Below, one piece after another: positions 37,913 through 45,903 of a stretch of DNA of 64,000 nt (the first letter of the stretch is position 1; every line of letters begins with the position of its first letter). The translations under genes and the position numbers were made by a program. The notes beneath the pieces are model-generated. The model did not search any database. It worked only from the letters and a program-made list of their open reading frames with translations, and had not been told where the DNA came from. Source of the stretch: an uncultured Paracoccaceae bacterium (GTDB lineage: Bacteria; Pseudomonadota; Alphaproteobacteria; Rhodobacterales; Rhodobacteraceae); NCBI GenBank assembly GCA_951812615.1, contig CATOSU010000002.1, positions 930,001 to 994,000 on the forward strand, written 5' to 3'.

Positions 37913-38211
37913 TACCGGGCCTTCGGCGCGGCGCGGCGCACGCCCGGCACCCGGGCGCGGCCTTCGGCCACATCCACGCCCCGTGCCGTGGCCTCGACCA
38001 GCAGGAAGCCCTCGTGATCCTCGATCGAGACCAGATCCTGCTCGCGCAGCCAGGCCAGCGTGCCCACCAGCCGGTCGCGCCCGGTCGCGATCCTCAGCCC
38101 GTTCAGGACATCCAGCAGGATCTCCGAGTTGGAGGCATACTCCAGACAGGCCGCCAGATGGGTGAGCAGGGCCAGGCGGCGGTGTTCCTCCAGTGTCGCG
38201 GCGTAGCTCAT
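37912..38211 (-). CDS. Mu gp26-like winged-helix phage protein
   Basis: 99 residues. MSYAATLEEHRRLALLTHLAACLEYASNSEILLDVLN, then LVGTLAWLREQDLVSIEDHEGFLLVEATARGVDVAEG, is the pattern of the small ArsR-like gp26 family that sits between DUF2730 and DUF3486 genes in Mu-like phages. Its stop overlaps the next start. A role in packaging or late regulation is assumed from gene order only. Confidence 0.75.
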   Translation of the reverse strand: MSYAATLEEHRRLALLTHLAACLEYASNSEILLDVLNGLRIATGRDRLVGTLAWLREQDLVSIEDHEGFLLVEATARGVDVAEGRARVPGVRRAAPKAR

Positions 38212-38582
38212 CAGCGGCCCTCTCCCATCAGGTGGTCCTCGATCCGGGTGATCGCGGCGCCGAGGCGGTCCATCGCCGTGTGATTGGCGCCGATGGTGGC
38301 CCGGACCTCCCGCAGCGCGCCCTCCTGGCGCCCGAGCGCCAGTTCGATCTTGTGGATGTCCTCGCGGCTCGCCAGCGTTGCGACCGCCTTCTCGAGCCCC
38401 GCGATGCGCGCCTCGTGGCGGGTCAGCCGCACGGCGATGTCCGGGGCCGGCCCGTCCGTCCCGGAGGATCGGGGCGAGGGCAGGAAGCCGAGGCGCCTGA
38501 GCGCCAGGACGCCGCCCCCGAGCAGACTGAAGATCATGATCAGGGCGGCGAAGGTCTGCCAGTGTTCGGGCGTGATGGTCAT
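38211..38582 (-). CDS. DUF2730-family phage protein (Mu gp25-like)
   Basis: 123 residues from ATG 38582 (MTITPEHWQTFAALIMIF). An N-terminal membrane helix (FAALIMIFSLLGGGVLALRR) is followed by a long coiled coil (RHEARIAGLEKAVATLASREDIHKIELALGRQ). This is the DUF2730 layout. It is the first gene of the leftward packaging unit, 77 bp downstream of the centre of a late-type palindrome, with TAGTGT as the -10 candidate. Confidence 0.8.
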   Translation of the reverse strand: MTITPEHWQTFAALIMIFSLLGGGVLALRRLGFLPSPRSSGTDGPAPDIAVRLTRHEARIAGLEKAVATLASREDIHKIELALGRQEGALREVRATIGANHTAMDRLGAAITRIEDHLMGEGR

Positions 38583-38622
38583 GGCGTGGGCGGGCTCCGG
38601 AGCCTGTGATCGGTTCGGCCCC

Positions 38623-38667
38623 ACACTACCCGGCTCTGCTGCGCGAGGGCAGCGGACCATGGTCCGC
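38623..38667 (-). promoter_or_regulatory. Late promoter candidate A: palindrome plus -10, for the packaging unit
   Basis: GCGGACCATGGTCCGC at 38652-38667, then exactly 23 bp, then TAGTGT (38623-38628, minus strand), 41 bp before the DUF2730 ATG. No -35 hexamer is seen; the palindrome would be the activator site. It lies inside the 3' end of the HNH gene, where it encodes ADHGPLP. Confidence 0.7.
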
Positions 38668-39117
38668 GAAAGCGGTGTCTGCGCCGTCGAAGAGATCTCC
38701 CGTCGCCCGCTCCGCCTTTCTGCGCGCGGCGATGCCCGCGCGGCGCATCGGCGCGTCATAGGTGTTATGGCATCTCTGGCACCAGGCGCGCAGGTTCCCG
38801 CGCGCGCAGTTCTCGGGGTGGTGATCGAGGTGAGCGACGGTGAGCACGACCCGAATGGGCCTGCCCCATGTCACCGCGTCACCGCCGGTGTCCGGCATGA
38901 TCCGCCCGGTCTCGGCGCAGATCCCGTCGTCAGTCTCCGCGGCGCGTTCCAGACGCCAGACCGCGCACCGCTCGCGGGTGCGGCCACGGTGGATCATCTC
39001 CCCGTTCGGTGCGCCGCAGCGCTCGCAGCGTTGCCCGGCCTCCCGGCGCACGCGCCTGGAAATCTCCGGCCAGCCTGCGGGATACCGGTCGCGGTTTTCA
39101 GGCCGGATCGGCATCAC
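38626..39117 (-). CDS. HNH endonuclease-like protein
   Basis: 163 residues. Zinc-knuckle cysteines are in RCERCGAPNG and WCQRCHNTYD. Between them VLTVAHLDHHPENCARGNLRAWCQRCH has the His-Asn-His spacing of the HNH fold. Several Mu-like phages carry such a gene near the packaging genes. A separate role in DNA cleavage or packaging is possible. The start overlaps the end of the 86-residue upstream gene. The last codons contain a late regulatory palindrome. Confidence 0.8.
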   Translation of the reverse strand: MMPIRPENRDRYPAGWPEISRRVRREAGQRCERCGAPNGEMIHRGRTRERCAVWRLERAAETDDGICAETGRIMPDTGGDAVTWGRPIRVVLTVAHLDHHPENCARGNLRAWCQRCHNTYDAPMRRAGIAARRKAERATGDLFDGADTAFADHGPLPSRSRAG

Positions 39118-39358
39118 GGGCCCGCCGCGCCGCCTCCACCCAGGCGAGACAGGCGGCGTTCAGATCACGGCCATGGGCCACGATGCCGTGCAGCTGCATC
39201 TCCACCACCCCGCAGGCGATCTGCGGCACATCCATGGCCCCGCCGGCCTCCAGAAGCGCCGTGGTCACGGCCTCGGCGATATCGTCCGCATCGGCCATGG
39301 CCGCGAGCCGGTCCAGCAATTCCGCGCGGGTGGCGGCGATGTCATCGCTCAGTGTCAT
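39098..39358 (-). CDS. Small hypothetical phage protein
   Basis: 86 residues from the second ATG (39358), chosen because AAGGAG is seven bases upstream; the first ATG (39364) is too close. It is wholly helical and acidic (MTLSDDIAATRAELLDRLAAMADADDIAEAV), with no known domain. It overlaps the PP-loop gene stop by 4 bp and the HNH gene start, so it is part of the coupled operon. Confidence 0.65.
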   Translation of the reverse strand: MTLSDDIAATRAELLDRLAAMADADDIAEAVTTALLEAGGAMDVPQIACGVVEMQLHGIVAHGRDLNAACLAWVEAARRARDADPA

Positions 39359-40209
39359 GCACATTCTCCTTCTGTTGCCTGGCAGAGCGCGCCCTCGGCG
39401 TCGAATATCCAGTCGCCCTGACGCGCCACGACGTTGCGCAGCGCTGCGCAACTGCCGTCCTTGCGCCATGTGGCCCCGGCCGCACGCCCGCTCAGATCGC
39501 TGGCCAGCGTCTCCATCTCCTCCCACCAGGCGAAGCGGTCGGGATAATCCCGCGCCAGCGCGGCGCGCGCCGCCTCGCTCTTGAGAAAACAGCCGTCGCA
39601 ATTGCCGAGCGGCGTGCGCCCGTTGATGTTGGGCAGGGCGAGGTCGAAAGGCTGCGCCGCCCAGAAGCGGGCCACGTCGCGTCGGGCAATGCCGGCCCCG
39701 GCCAGCGGATACCAGGGCGTCCAGCGCTGCCGGTCGGGCCTTGACGAGAGCCGCCGGGGCTCGTCGCCCCGGATGCCGAGGGCGGAGGTCCAGTGTGTCC
39801 AGCCCTGCAAGACCAGCCAGCGCTTGGCGGTGCGCACCTTCAGTTCCGCCGTACAGTAGCGCGCCGCCGGGTTGGGCAGGTGCCGCTTGCGCCGGATCAG
39901 CGCCTCGAACGGCTCGCCGCCGCGCGCGGCGGTCGCGTGACTTACCTCGGCCACGCCGGGGCGGTGGTGGTGGGTGTCGTAGCGGTATTCCAGCCAGACG
40001 ATATCGATGCCCCAGTGCCGCCCGCACTCGGCCACGAAATCCAGCGTCGCCTCCATCTCGCGCCCGGTATTGGTGAAGATGACCCGCACCCGGTCAGGCT
40101 CGAGCGGGCCATTCGCGTCCAGAATGCGATGCAGCATCATCGCCGAAGAGCGCCCGCCGGAGAAGGCGATCTGCACACGGCCCTGCGGCAGGCGGAACGG
40201 GTCAGCCAT
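39355..40209 (-). CDS. PP-loop ATPase, phosphoadenosine phosphosulfate reductase family
   Basis: 284 residues from ATG 40209; the longer frame is unsupported. The PP-loop is VQIAFSGGRSSAMML (residues 12-26). VIFTNTGREMEATLDFVAECG is the second nucleotide-site strand typical of PAPS reductase/DndC-like enzymes. Cysteines appear in CTAELKVRTAKRWL and NCDGCFLKS, which may bind a cluster or zinc. The natural role in a phage could be nucleotide or tRNA thiolation or DNA backbone chemistry, not sulfate assimilation. It is coupled to the Mor-like activator gene. Confidence 0.82.
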   Translation of the reverse strand: MADPFRLPQGRVQIAFSGGRSSAMMLHRILDANGPLEPDRVRVIFTNTGREMEATLDFVAECGRHWGIDIVWLEYRYDTHHHRPGVAEVSHATAARGGEPFEALIRRKRHLPNPAARYCTAELKVRTAKRWLVLQGWTHWTSALGIRGDEPRRLSSRPDRQRWTPWYPLAGAGIARRDVARFWAAQPFDLALPNINGRTPLGNCDGCFLKSEAARAALARDYPDRFAWWEEMETLASDLSGRAAGATWRKDGSCAALRNVVARQGDWIFDAEGALCQATEGECA

Positions 40210-40549
40210 TCTTCCCCCTCCCCGCCTTGATATAACGGCGCACCACGCGCACCGACATGTGCAGCCGGGCCGCGATCTTCCTCGATCCAAAGCCTTGGCC
40301 GGCCAGCCAGCGCACCACCTGGCGGCGCGCCAGCGGTATCTCCAGCACATGGCCGCCGAGGGCCGCAATCAGCGCTGCCGCCGCCGCCTCCCCGACCGTC
40401 TCCGCAAGGGCCTGGCCCGCCGGGCTGTCCGCCCGCGCCGGCACACGCCAGACCTGGCCGCCATGGGCGAGCGCAATCGCCAGCGCCGTCTCGCGACCGG
40501 CGTGATCGGCGATCTCGGCAAGCGTGCCGGGCAGGGGATGATGTGTCAC
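40202..40549 (-). CDS. Mor/C-type transcription activator
   Basis: 115 residues from GTG 40549, which overlaps the upstream stop as GTGA. A longer GTG at 40591 is less likely. LAEIADHAGRETALAIALAHGGQVWRVP is the Mor dimerisation region. The C-terminal QVVRWLAGQGFGSRKIAARLHMSVRVVRRYIK is the helix-turn-helix. Mor and C of Mu activate middle and late promoters that lack -35 boxes by binding dyads upstream. This protein is the natural candidate for reading the three GCGGACCATGGTCCGC sites. Confidence 0.82.
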   Translation of the reverse strand: MTHHPLPGTLAEIADHAGRETALAIALAHGGQVWRVPARADSPAGQALAETVGEAAAAALIAALGGHVLEIPLARRQVVRWLAGQGFGSRKIAARLHMSVRVVRRYIKAGRGKNG

Positions 40550-40998
40550 CTCCCGCACCTCCGCCGCGCCGACAGGGACGCCAGCCGGCACCGCATCCGC
40601 CGGGCGCGGTTGGAGATTGCGTCACGCTGGGCCGAGGTGACAGTGACGATCATGATTGCGCCGCCCTCATCCCGCGCCAGATGATAGCGCAGCCCGCCAC
40701 AGACGAGCGCGGCGCGCTCGTCGGGCATCTCCGCCGGGGCGGGTGGCAGGGCGCGGGCGATGCGCCGCCGGAGCCCGGCCACGTCCACCCCGAGCCCGCG
40801 CTCAAGATGGCGCTTTCCATCGTCGATTTTTGCGCCGTGTGCGTCTGCGGCAGGATGACGGTGGCCACGGTGTTGATGAGCGGCCTTCACCAGGTTGACG
40901 TACGCGGCCGCCTGCAGACGGTCGACATGGCGCGGCTCGAGGAGGATCTGACAAATCGTTTTACGTTCGATGGCCGCGCTGCCTGAACCGCACATCAT
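40546..40998 (-). CDS. Hypothetical protein of the early operon
   Basis: 150 residues. It starts with ATG 40998 overlapping the GemA stop (ATGA) and ends in the GTGA overlap with the Mor-like gene. The N-terminal part has KTICQILLEPRHVDRLQAAAYVNLVKAAHQHRG; the C-terminal third is basic (SAQRDAISNRARRMRCRLASLSARRR). No domain is recognised. The coupling on both sides favours this strand over the equally open frame on the plus strand. Confidence 0.6.
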   Translation of the reverse strand: MMCGSGSAAIERKTICQILLEPRHVDRLQAAAYVNLVKAAHQHRGHRHPAADAHGAKIDDGKRHLERGLGVDVAGLRRRIARALPPAPAEMPDERAALVCGGLRYHLARDEGGAIMIVTVTSAQRDAISNRARRMRCRLASLSARRRCGR

Positions 40999-41489
40999 GC
41001 CGCCCCGCCGCCCGACCTGTCATCGCCGGCCTCCGCCCGCGCCAGCCAGGCTTTCAGCGCCCGGATCACGGCGGTGACATGCGCGGTCTCGGTGAGGGCG
41101 TCCACATCCATCGGCACGAAGGACCAGTGCGCCCCGAAGCGCGCGCGGATGAAGGCATTGAGCCCGGCGCGGCCGGGCCGCTCCAGCAGCCCCCGGCGGC
41201 CCAGCTCGCCCCAGAGCGCGTGAATGAGGCGGAGATCGGCGCGCGGCGCTTTGGGATGGTATCCGTCGCCCGCGCCGTTTTGTCGGCCCCTGCGTCCGCT
41301 GCCACGGGCGTTCAGGTGGTCCAGAAGCCGTGCCAGATCGGTCGGGCCCATATCCCGCATCGACGCCTTGCCGGTGACGGCGAGCTGCACATCGCGGCGG
41401 GCGTCGCCATCCAGCCCCAGCCGGCGGCAGGCGGCATGGGCGGCGCGCATCAGCGCGCGCCGGTCCATGGGGCGTGATGGGCGGGCCAT
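40995..41489 (-). CDS. gemA: GemA-like regulatory protein (DUF1018)
   Basis: 164 residues. MRAAHAACRRLGLDGDARRDVQLAVTGKASMRDMGPTDLARLLDHLN matches the GemA/gp16 N-terminal domain of Mu-like phages. A second part (LIHALWGELGRRGLLERPGRAGLNAFIRARFG) matches its C-terminal repeat. In Mu, GemA modulates host gene expression and DNA topology. The gene is 3 bp downstream of the DUF3164 gene and overlaps the next start by 4 bp. Confidence 0.85.
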   Translation of the reverse strand: MARPSRPMDRRALMRAAHAACRRLGLDGDARRDVQLAVTGKASMRDMGPTDLARLLDHLNARGSGRRGRQNGAGDGYHPKAPRADLRLIHALWGELGRRGLLERPGRAGLNAFIRARFGAHWSFVPMDVDALTETAHVTAVIRALKAWLARAEAGDDRSGGGAA

Positions 41490-41492
41490 CGC

Positions 41493-42203
41493 TCAGCCCG
41501 CCTTTGCCAGATCGATGGTGACGGGCTCCCATGCCCCCTCGGGGGTCTCGCGGCGGTAGCAGCGGATATAGGTTTTCGAGCCGACCACCCGCATCGCATC
41601 GCGGATTGCCGCCATGGCCTGTTGCCAGCGCGCATCCCCGATATCGAGGCGCAGGAGACTGTAGATCGCCCCCCGGCTGATCTCGCCCTCGCGGTCGACC
41701 TGGAACGCATGGGCCACGATCGCGCGGATCTCGTCGCGGCTGCCCTCGGCCCATTCGGCCAGGCATTCCTCGACCAGATCGCGCGCCACCTGCAGTTCCG
41801 GCCCGAAGGCGATGCGCTCGGCGATCTGCACCTGCACCTTGCGGCAGCCGTCATAGCTCATATAGGTGCGGTTGCCCTTCACCGAGCGCCGGGCATGGCC
41901 GCCATATTCGTCCTCGAGCAGCGCATCAAAGGCGGCGATGTCGTCGAAGCTGTGCCCGCGAAACCGGGCAATCTGCGCCGAGAGATCCTCGGCATGGCCG
42001 ATCACCGTCCTGACCATCTCGTCCTGCAGCTGGTCCTGGGGCCGCACCAGATCGACCGGCGTCAGCCGGCCCTGTCCGTCGCGCATGTAGCGCTGCCCGT
42101 CGATCAGGACGGTGGCCTCGTGGATCCAGCCTGCGGGCGCATCCGGGATAATCTGGTTTCCGCCCGCGTCACGGGGTGCGGGGTCGGTCTCGGGTCGGGT
42201 CAT
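41493..42203 (-). CDS. DUF3164-family phage protein
   Basis: 236 residues. LIDGQRYMRDGQGRLTPVDLVRPQDQLQDEMVRTVIGHAEDLSAQI is the DUF3164 N-terminus, and GNRTYMSYDGCRKVQVQIAERIAFGPELQVARDLVEECLAEWAEG is the core. The C-terminal IRDAMRVVGSKTYIRCYRRE is also conserved in the family. These proteins follow MuB in many Mu-like phages; the function is unknown. It lies 45 bp after the MuB gene stop. Confidence 0.85.
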   Translation of the reverse strand: MTRPETDPAPRDAGGNQIIPDAPAGWIHEATVLIDGQRYMRDGQGRLTPVDLVRPQDQLQDEMVRTVIGHAEDLSAQIARFRGHSFDDIAAFDALLEDEYGGHARRSVKGNRTYMSYDGCRKVQVQIAERIAFGPELQVARDLVEECLAEWAEGSRDEIRAIVAHAFQVDREGEISRGAIYSLLRLDIGDARWQQAMAAIRDAMRVVGSKTYIRCYRRETPEGAWEPVTIDLAKAG

Positions 42204-42248
42204 GTCATGTCCTCCAGGTTGGTGGGTCGGTTGATCTTGCGCGGCCTC

Positions 42249-43241
42249 TCAGGCCTCCATGCCGGCGGCCGCGGCGGCGATATCGTCGGGTGTGATTGCC
42301 GCCCGCCCATCGGCGCGGGCGATCATGAAGGCGCGCGCCATGAGCCGGCGCAGCGCGTGCATCCCCCCGGGCGCGGCGACAGCAGCCCGGGCCGCCTTGC
42401 GTTCGGATGCCGAGGGGGCGCGGTCCAGCACAGATGCCAGCAGCGCACTCACATCGGCCGCGCCCGGCACGCCCAGGCCCACCCGTACACCGATCCGGCC
42501 CGTGACCTGCGGGCAGCGCCCGAGCGTCATGCGCAAGGTCTCGTCGCCAATGAGCGCCAGGCCGCAGCCCGAGAGATCGCGCAGACCGCGCAGCGCATCG
42601 ATGAGCCGGGCGGAGAGATGCTGCGCCTCGTCGATGGCCAGAAGCGCGTGGCGGCCCTCGAGGCGCGCCAGGATCGCCTCCTCGGCCTCCAGCGCGGAGA
42701 CAAAGCGCCCGCCCGCCCCGAGGCCGCGCGCGATGCGCCCGTAAAGGCCCGCCAGCGAGGTGATGGCGCAGGTCACCGTCAGCACGGTGACCTGCGCGCG
42801 CGCGGCTGCAAAACGTTTGAGCGCCCAGGACTTGCCCGCACCCGAGCGGCCATGGATCAGCACCACGTCACCGGTGGCCTGGGCATGGGCCAGTGCCGCC
42901 ATTATTTCTTCGGTCAGGCCCAGCCCTGCATGGGTATCGAGACCGGCGGGCGTCAGCGTCAGGGCGCGCGCCTCGGTGCGGGTCTCCAGCCAGGACTGCG
43001 CCTTGCCGGTCACCATGGGATTGTCCCCCTCGTATCTGTCGGCGAGCCAGCGCCCCAGCGTGGTCGGACTGACGCCGATGCCGCGCGCCGCCTCGGCCTG
43101 GCTCAGCCCATGAGCCGTCATCTCGGCGGCCACCGCGCGCAGCGTGGTCGCCATATCGGGGGCCGTATCGGGGGCAGCCTGTTCAGCGCCCGGGGCCGGG
43201 ACGGCGGCAGGCATGGGCAGTCGGGTGACGGTTTCGGTCAT
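42249..43241 (-). CDS. MuB-like transposition target-activating ATPase
   Basis: 330 residues. An N-terminal helix-turn-helix (LSQAEAARGIGVSPTTLGRWLADRYEGD, residues 46-73) matches MuB and B3-type proteins. The AAA+ core follows: Walker A GRSGAGKS at 131-138, Walker B LLAIDEAQH at 200-208, sensor ALIGDETLR. The C-terminal helical domain ends in ITPDDIAAAAAGM. It forms ATP-dependent filaments on target DNA, stimulates MuA and confers target immunity. It overlaps the MuA gene stop by 4 bp. Confidence 0.92.
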   Translation of the reverse strand: MTETVTRLPMPAAVPAPGAEQAAPDTAPDMATTLRAVAAEMTAHGLSQAEAARGIGVSPTTLGRWLADRYEGDNPMVTGKAQSWLETRTEARALTLTPAGLDTHAGLGLTEEIMAALAHAQATGDVVLIHGRSGAGKSWALKRFAAARAQVTVLTVTCAITSLAGLYGRIARGLGAGGRFVSALEAEEAILARLEGRHALLAIDEAQHLSARLIDALRGLRDLSGCGLALIGDETLRMTLGRCPQVTGRIGVRVGLGVPGAADVSALLASVLDRAPSASERKAARAAVAAPGGMHALRRLMARAFMIARADGRAAITPDDIAAAAAGMEA

Positions 43242-45109
43242 GTCTGGTCCTCCTCGAGATAAAGCTGTCTGAGCGCGGCCCTGAACGGATCGCTATTGAC
43301 CCTGGCCGCGCCCGGCTGTCCGGTCTCCGTCATGGCCCTGGCCGCGCGCGCCGCCGCGCCGGCCGCGCCAAGCGCCGGGGTCTCGTGCGGATCGGCGGAG
43401 CGCGGCAGATCGACCACCCTGGCGGTGGCGGATCTGGCCGCCTCGAGCACATCGTCCATCGCCCGCTCCGGCGTCTGGCCGCGCCTGAGCTTCCTGGCCC
43501 GGGCGCGCGCCGCGCTGTCGGCCTTCTTCGCCCGGGCCCTTGCCTGCGCCGCCACCGCCGCACGCGCCTGCCCGGTCGCCTCCCCGGCCAGGCAGAGAAA
43601 CCGACCGTCTTCCGTGAACACAAGAACCCGTCCCGGCTCGGCCGGGTCGCGCCGGACGCCAACGCGCTCCCCCACAAGTGGTCCCAGCTCCGGCGCGATA
43701 TGCCAGTGCGCGGCGATCCTGAGGCCTTCCTTCTGCACCACCCGGGTGCCGCCGCCCCTGACCGGTTCGGCCAGAAGCGGGTCGAGCGCGCGCACATCCG
43801 CAATCCGCGCCAACGGGTCGGTCCAGGCCCGCGCCCGCGCCGCCGGGGTCTCGCCGCCCAGCCCCGCATGGGGCCTGGTGTGATAGATACCGTCCGTCCA
43901 GGCATCGCAGCGCGCCTGCAGTTCCGCCGCGCTCAGCGCCACGCTGAAGGTCTCGCGCCCGTCCTTGCCGCGCCGTGCCGCCATCGACCGCTTCGCCTCG
44001 ATCTTCTTGCGGTCGGCCACATTGTGGCCGACAAAGCCCGGCAGATACGCGAAGAGATCCCGCGCCGTGGTGCCGAAGAACCGCTCGATGAAGGGCTTGG
44101 CCTCGGGCGTATAGGGCGGGCAGATGTCATGGGTGATGCCAAGATCGGCCAGCGCCCGGACGAGATGGGCCGAAGTGTAGTCGCGGCCCTCGTCGGTGCG
44201 CACAACCTCCGGCACGCCCCAGTCGATCAGGCAGCGCCGCAGCAGCGCGCAGATCGCCGTGGCCCGGCTGACCGGCACGACCAGCAACCGGCCCCGCCGC
44301 GTGCCGACATCAATGGCCCCCACGATGGTCTGCCGCCCGTCGGTGCACATCACGTCCGCCGGCGTGCTGTCGAGTTCCCAGAGCGCGTTCGGCTGCGGGA
44401 TCACGCCCTGGGCATTTTCCGAGCGGCGTCCGAACGCCGGGGCGCGGCGGGAGCGGTGCCCGTCGGGGTCCGAGACCGCGGAGAGATCGCGGGCGTGCTC
44501 TTTGCGAAACGCGGCCAGGCGGCGCTGGAGGGATCTGAGTGACAGGTCCACATGCAGGCGCACGCGTGCCACGCGGGCCACATGGGAGGCCGTGAGATGC
44601 GCGCCATGCTCGAAGGCCAGCGCGGCCAGAAGATCGTCGAGGGTCTCCTCCGATGTGCCGCCACCCGCGCCGCCGCCATCACCCCCACACGCACCCCCGC
44701 CGCCTTTGGGCCGGCCCCGGCGCGGGGCATCCATCAGGGCGGCCAGGCGCGCTTCGGGGCCGAGGCCGCGCACCCGGGCGCGCCAGGACGCCACCGAGGC
44801 CGGGGAGACCCCTGCCGCCCCGGCTGCAATCCTGTCAGCCTCGGCCTGTGTCAGACCGCCCGCCACCAGCCGTCCGGCCTCTGCCACCGCCGCCAGCCGC
44901 ACCCGGGCGCGCTCCAGCACCGCGCCCTCGGGCGGCAGGGAGGGATGTGGCAGGGATGGGAACGGGGATTGGGACGGCGGTGCATCGGGGATGCAGGGGG
45001 CTTGCACGCCCGGTGCAGCCGGTACGCAGGGGGCTTGCAAATCGGGGGCCTGAGCGGGTGTCTGAGCGGGGGCCTGCCCGCGCAGCGCCCGGATTGCCAG
45101 AGTGCCCAT
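43238..45109 (-). CDS. MuA-type DDE transposase
   Basis: 623 residues. The N-terminus is Pro/Ala-rich (1-60), followed by helix-turn-helix segments (GGLTQAEADRIAAGAAGVSPASVASWRARVRG; LTASHVARVARVRLHVDLSLRSLQRRL). The catalytic RNase H core has Asp247 in LWELDSTPADVM, Asp306 in VVRTDEGRDYTS and Glu342 in KPFIERFFGT, a D-D35-E layout. The Mu-type C-terminal beta-barrel and tail follow (GLRIAAHWHIAPELGPLVGERV). It catalyses strand transfer at phage ends. It is coupled to the upstream gene (TAATG) and to MuB. Confidence 0.95.
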   Translation of the reverse strand: MGTLAIRALRGQAPAQTPAQAPDLQAPCVPAAPGVQAPCIPDAPPSQSPFPSLPHPSLPPEGAVLERARVRLAAVAEAGRLVAGGLTQAEADRIAAGAAGVSPASVASWRARVRGLGPEARLAALMDAPRRGRPKGGGGACGGDGGGAGGGTSEETLDDLLAALAFEHGAHLTASHVARVARVRLHVDLSLRSLQRRLAAFRKEHARDLSAVSDPDGHRSRRAPAFGRRSENAQGVIPQPNALWELDSTPADVMCTDGRQTIVGAIDVGTRRGRLLVVPVSRATAICALLRRCLIDWGVPEVVRTDEGRDYTSAHLVRALADLGITHDICPPYTPEAKPFIERFFGTTARDLFAYLPGFVGHNVADRKKIEAKRSMAARRGKDGRETFSVALSAAELQARCDAWTDGIYHTRPHAGLGGETPAARARAWTDPLARIADVRALDPLLAEPVRGGGTRVVQKEGLRIAAHWHIAPELGPLVGERVGVRRDPAEPGRVLVFTEDGRFLCLAGEATGQARAAVAAQARARAKKADSAARARARKLRRGQTPERAMDDVLEAARSATARVVDLPRSADPHETPALGAAGAAARAARAMTETGQPGAARVNSDPFRAALRQLYLEEDQT

Positions 45110-45903
45110 TACCGATCCTCCGGGATGTCCGTTGCGGTATCCGTTGCGGTGTCCGCTGCGCCGGAGGCCACCAGCCGGGCCTCGATGCGCGCCGCAATGG
45201 TGTTGATCTCCGCCACACGGGTTTCGAGCCGCCTTTTGAGCCGCGTTGCCGCCTTCGCCCGCGCGTTGCCGTGCAATGCGGCGGCCCCGGCGGCATTGTC
45301 CGGATCAAAGAAGGCCGCCGTCACCTGGTCGATCTCGTGCCAGACCCGCCCGATCTCGCCGATCGCGTCCTTCGTGCGCGCCTCCGTCGCCCGCAGCGCC
45401 GCGCGCGCCGTGTCGCGGTCCGCGCGGGCGGCGGCCAGATCGCGCTTGAGCCGCGCGACCTCGGTTGCCAGATCACTGACGTTTGTTCGCCGGCGAACAG
45501 CCCGTACCTCATCCCGCAGCATCGCGCGCGTCCAGTGTTCGGCGCTGGCCAGATCCAGCAGACGCTCCTGCTCGACCTCGGGCAGAGCCACCACCTCAAG
45601 ATGCAGGTGAAACGCGACATCTGTTCGCCGGCGAACAGGCTGGAAAACCCTGGCGACCGAGACGAACTTGCGAAGATTGCCCTCGCTCTCGCCAACAATC
45701 ACCGCCGCCTCGGCCAGGGTCGAGACGACACCTGAGGCAGCCAGCGCCCAGTCGCCGATGCGCCACTCGAACGCGCTGTCACACCGCTCCCGGGCCAGCA
45801 CAAGACCGATATCTCGCCAGTCGGCGTGTGAAAGTTCGCCGGCGAACACAAGCCCGGGATGACCCGCAGTATCAACAAGCCTCAGGTCGGCCCGATCCGT
45901 CAT
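45109..45903 (-). CDS. Coiled-coil DNA-binding candidate carrying three internal palindromes
   Basis: 264 residues. Residues about 25-85 (FEWRIGDWALAASGVVSTLAEAAVIVGESEGNLRKFVSVARVF) have a helix-turn-helix look. Residues 95-135 (HLHLEVVALPEVEQERLLDLASAEHWTRAMLRDEVR) resemble a module found in plasmid and phage DNA-binding proteins of the ParB/DUF3102 style. Residues 140-240 form a coiled coil. The gene carries three perfect copies of GTTCGCCGGCGAAC (45485, 45623, 45834). It overlaps MuA by one base and the upstream gene by four. A self-regulating or partition-like role is inference. Confidence 0.7.
   Translation of the reverse strand: MTDRADLRLVDTAGHPGLVFAGELSHADWRDIGLVLARERCDSAFEWRIGDWALAASGVVSTLAEAAVIVGESEGNLRKFVSVARVFQPVRRRTDVAFHLHLEVVALPEVEQERLLDLASAEHWTRAMLRDEVRAVRRRTNVSDLATEVARLKRDLAAARADRDTARAALRATEARTKDAIGEIGRVWHEIDQVTAAFFDPDNAAGAAALHGNARAKAATRLKRRLETRVAEINTIAARIEARLVASGAADTATDTATDIPEDR
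45485..45847. repeat. Three copies of the palindrome GTTCGCCGGCGAAC within one gene
   Basis: Perfect 14-bp palindromes at 45485-45498, 45623-45636 and 45834-45847. The first two encode VRRRT and the third, in another reading frame, encodes FAGEL. Identical DNA in different frames shows that the DNA itself is conserved, probably as protein-binding sites for a dimeric regulator. Confidence 0.85.

Noticed and set aside
40543-40986. Plus-strand frame of 147 codons
   Set aside because: It opposes a gene that is coupled on both ends by 4-bp overlaps to its operon neighbours, and shows no domain.
41622-43262. 546-codon plus frame opposite MuB and DUF3164
   Set aside because: A shadow frame of the early operon; the minus-strand genes have Walker motifs and coupled starts.
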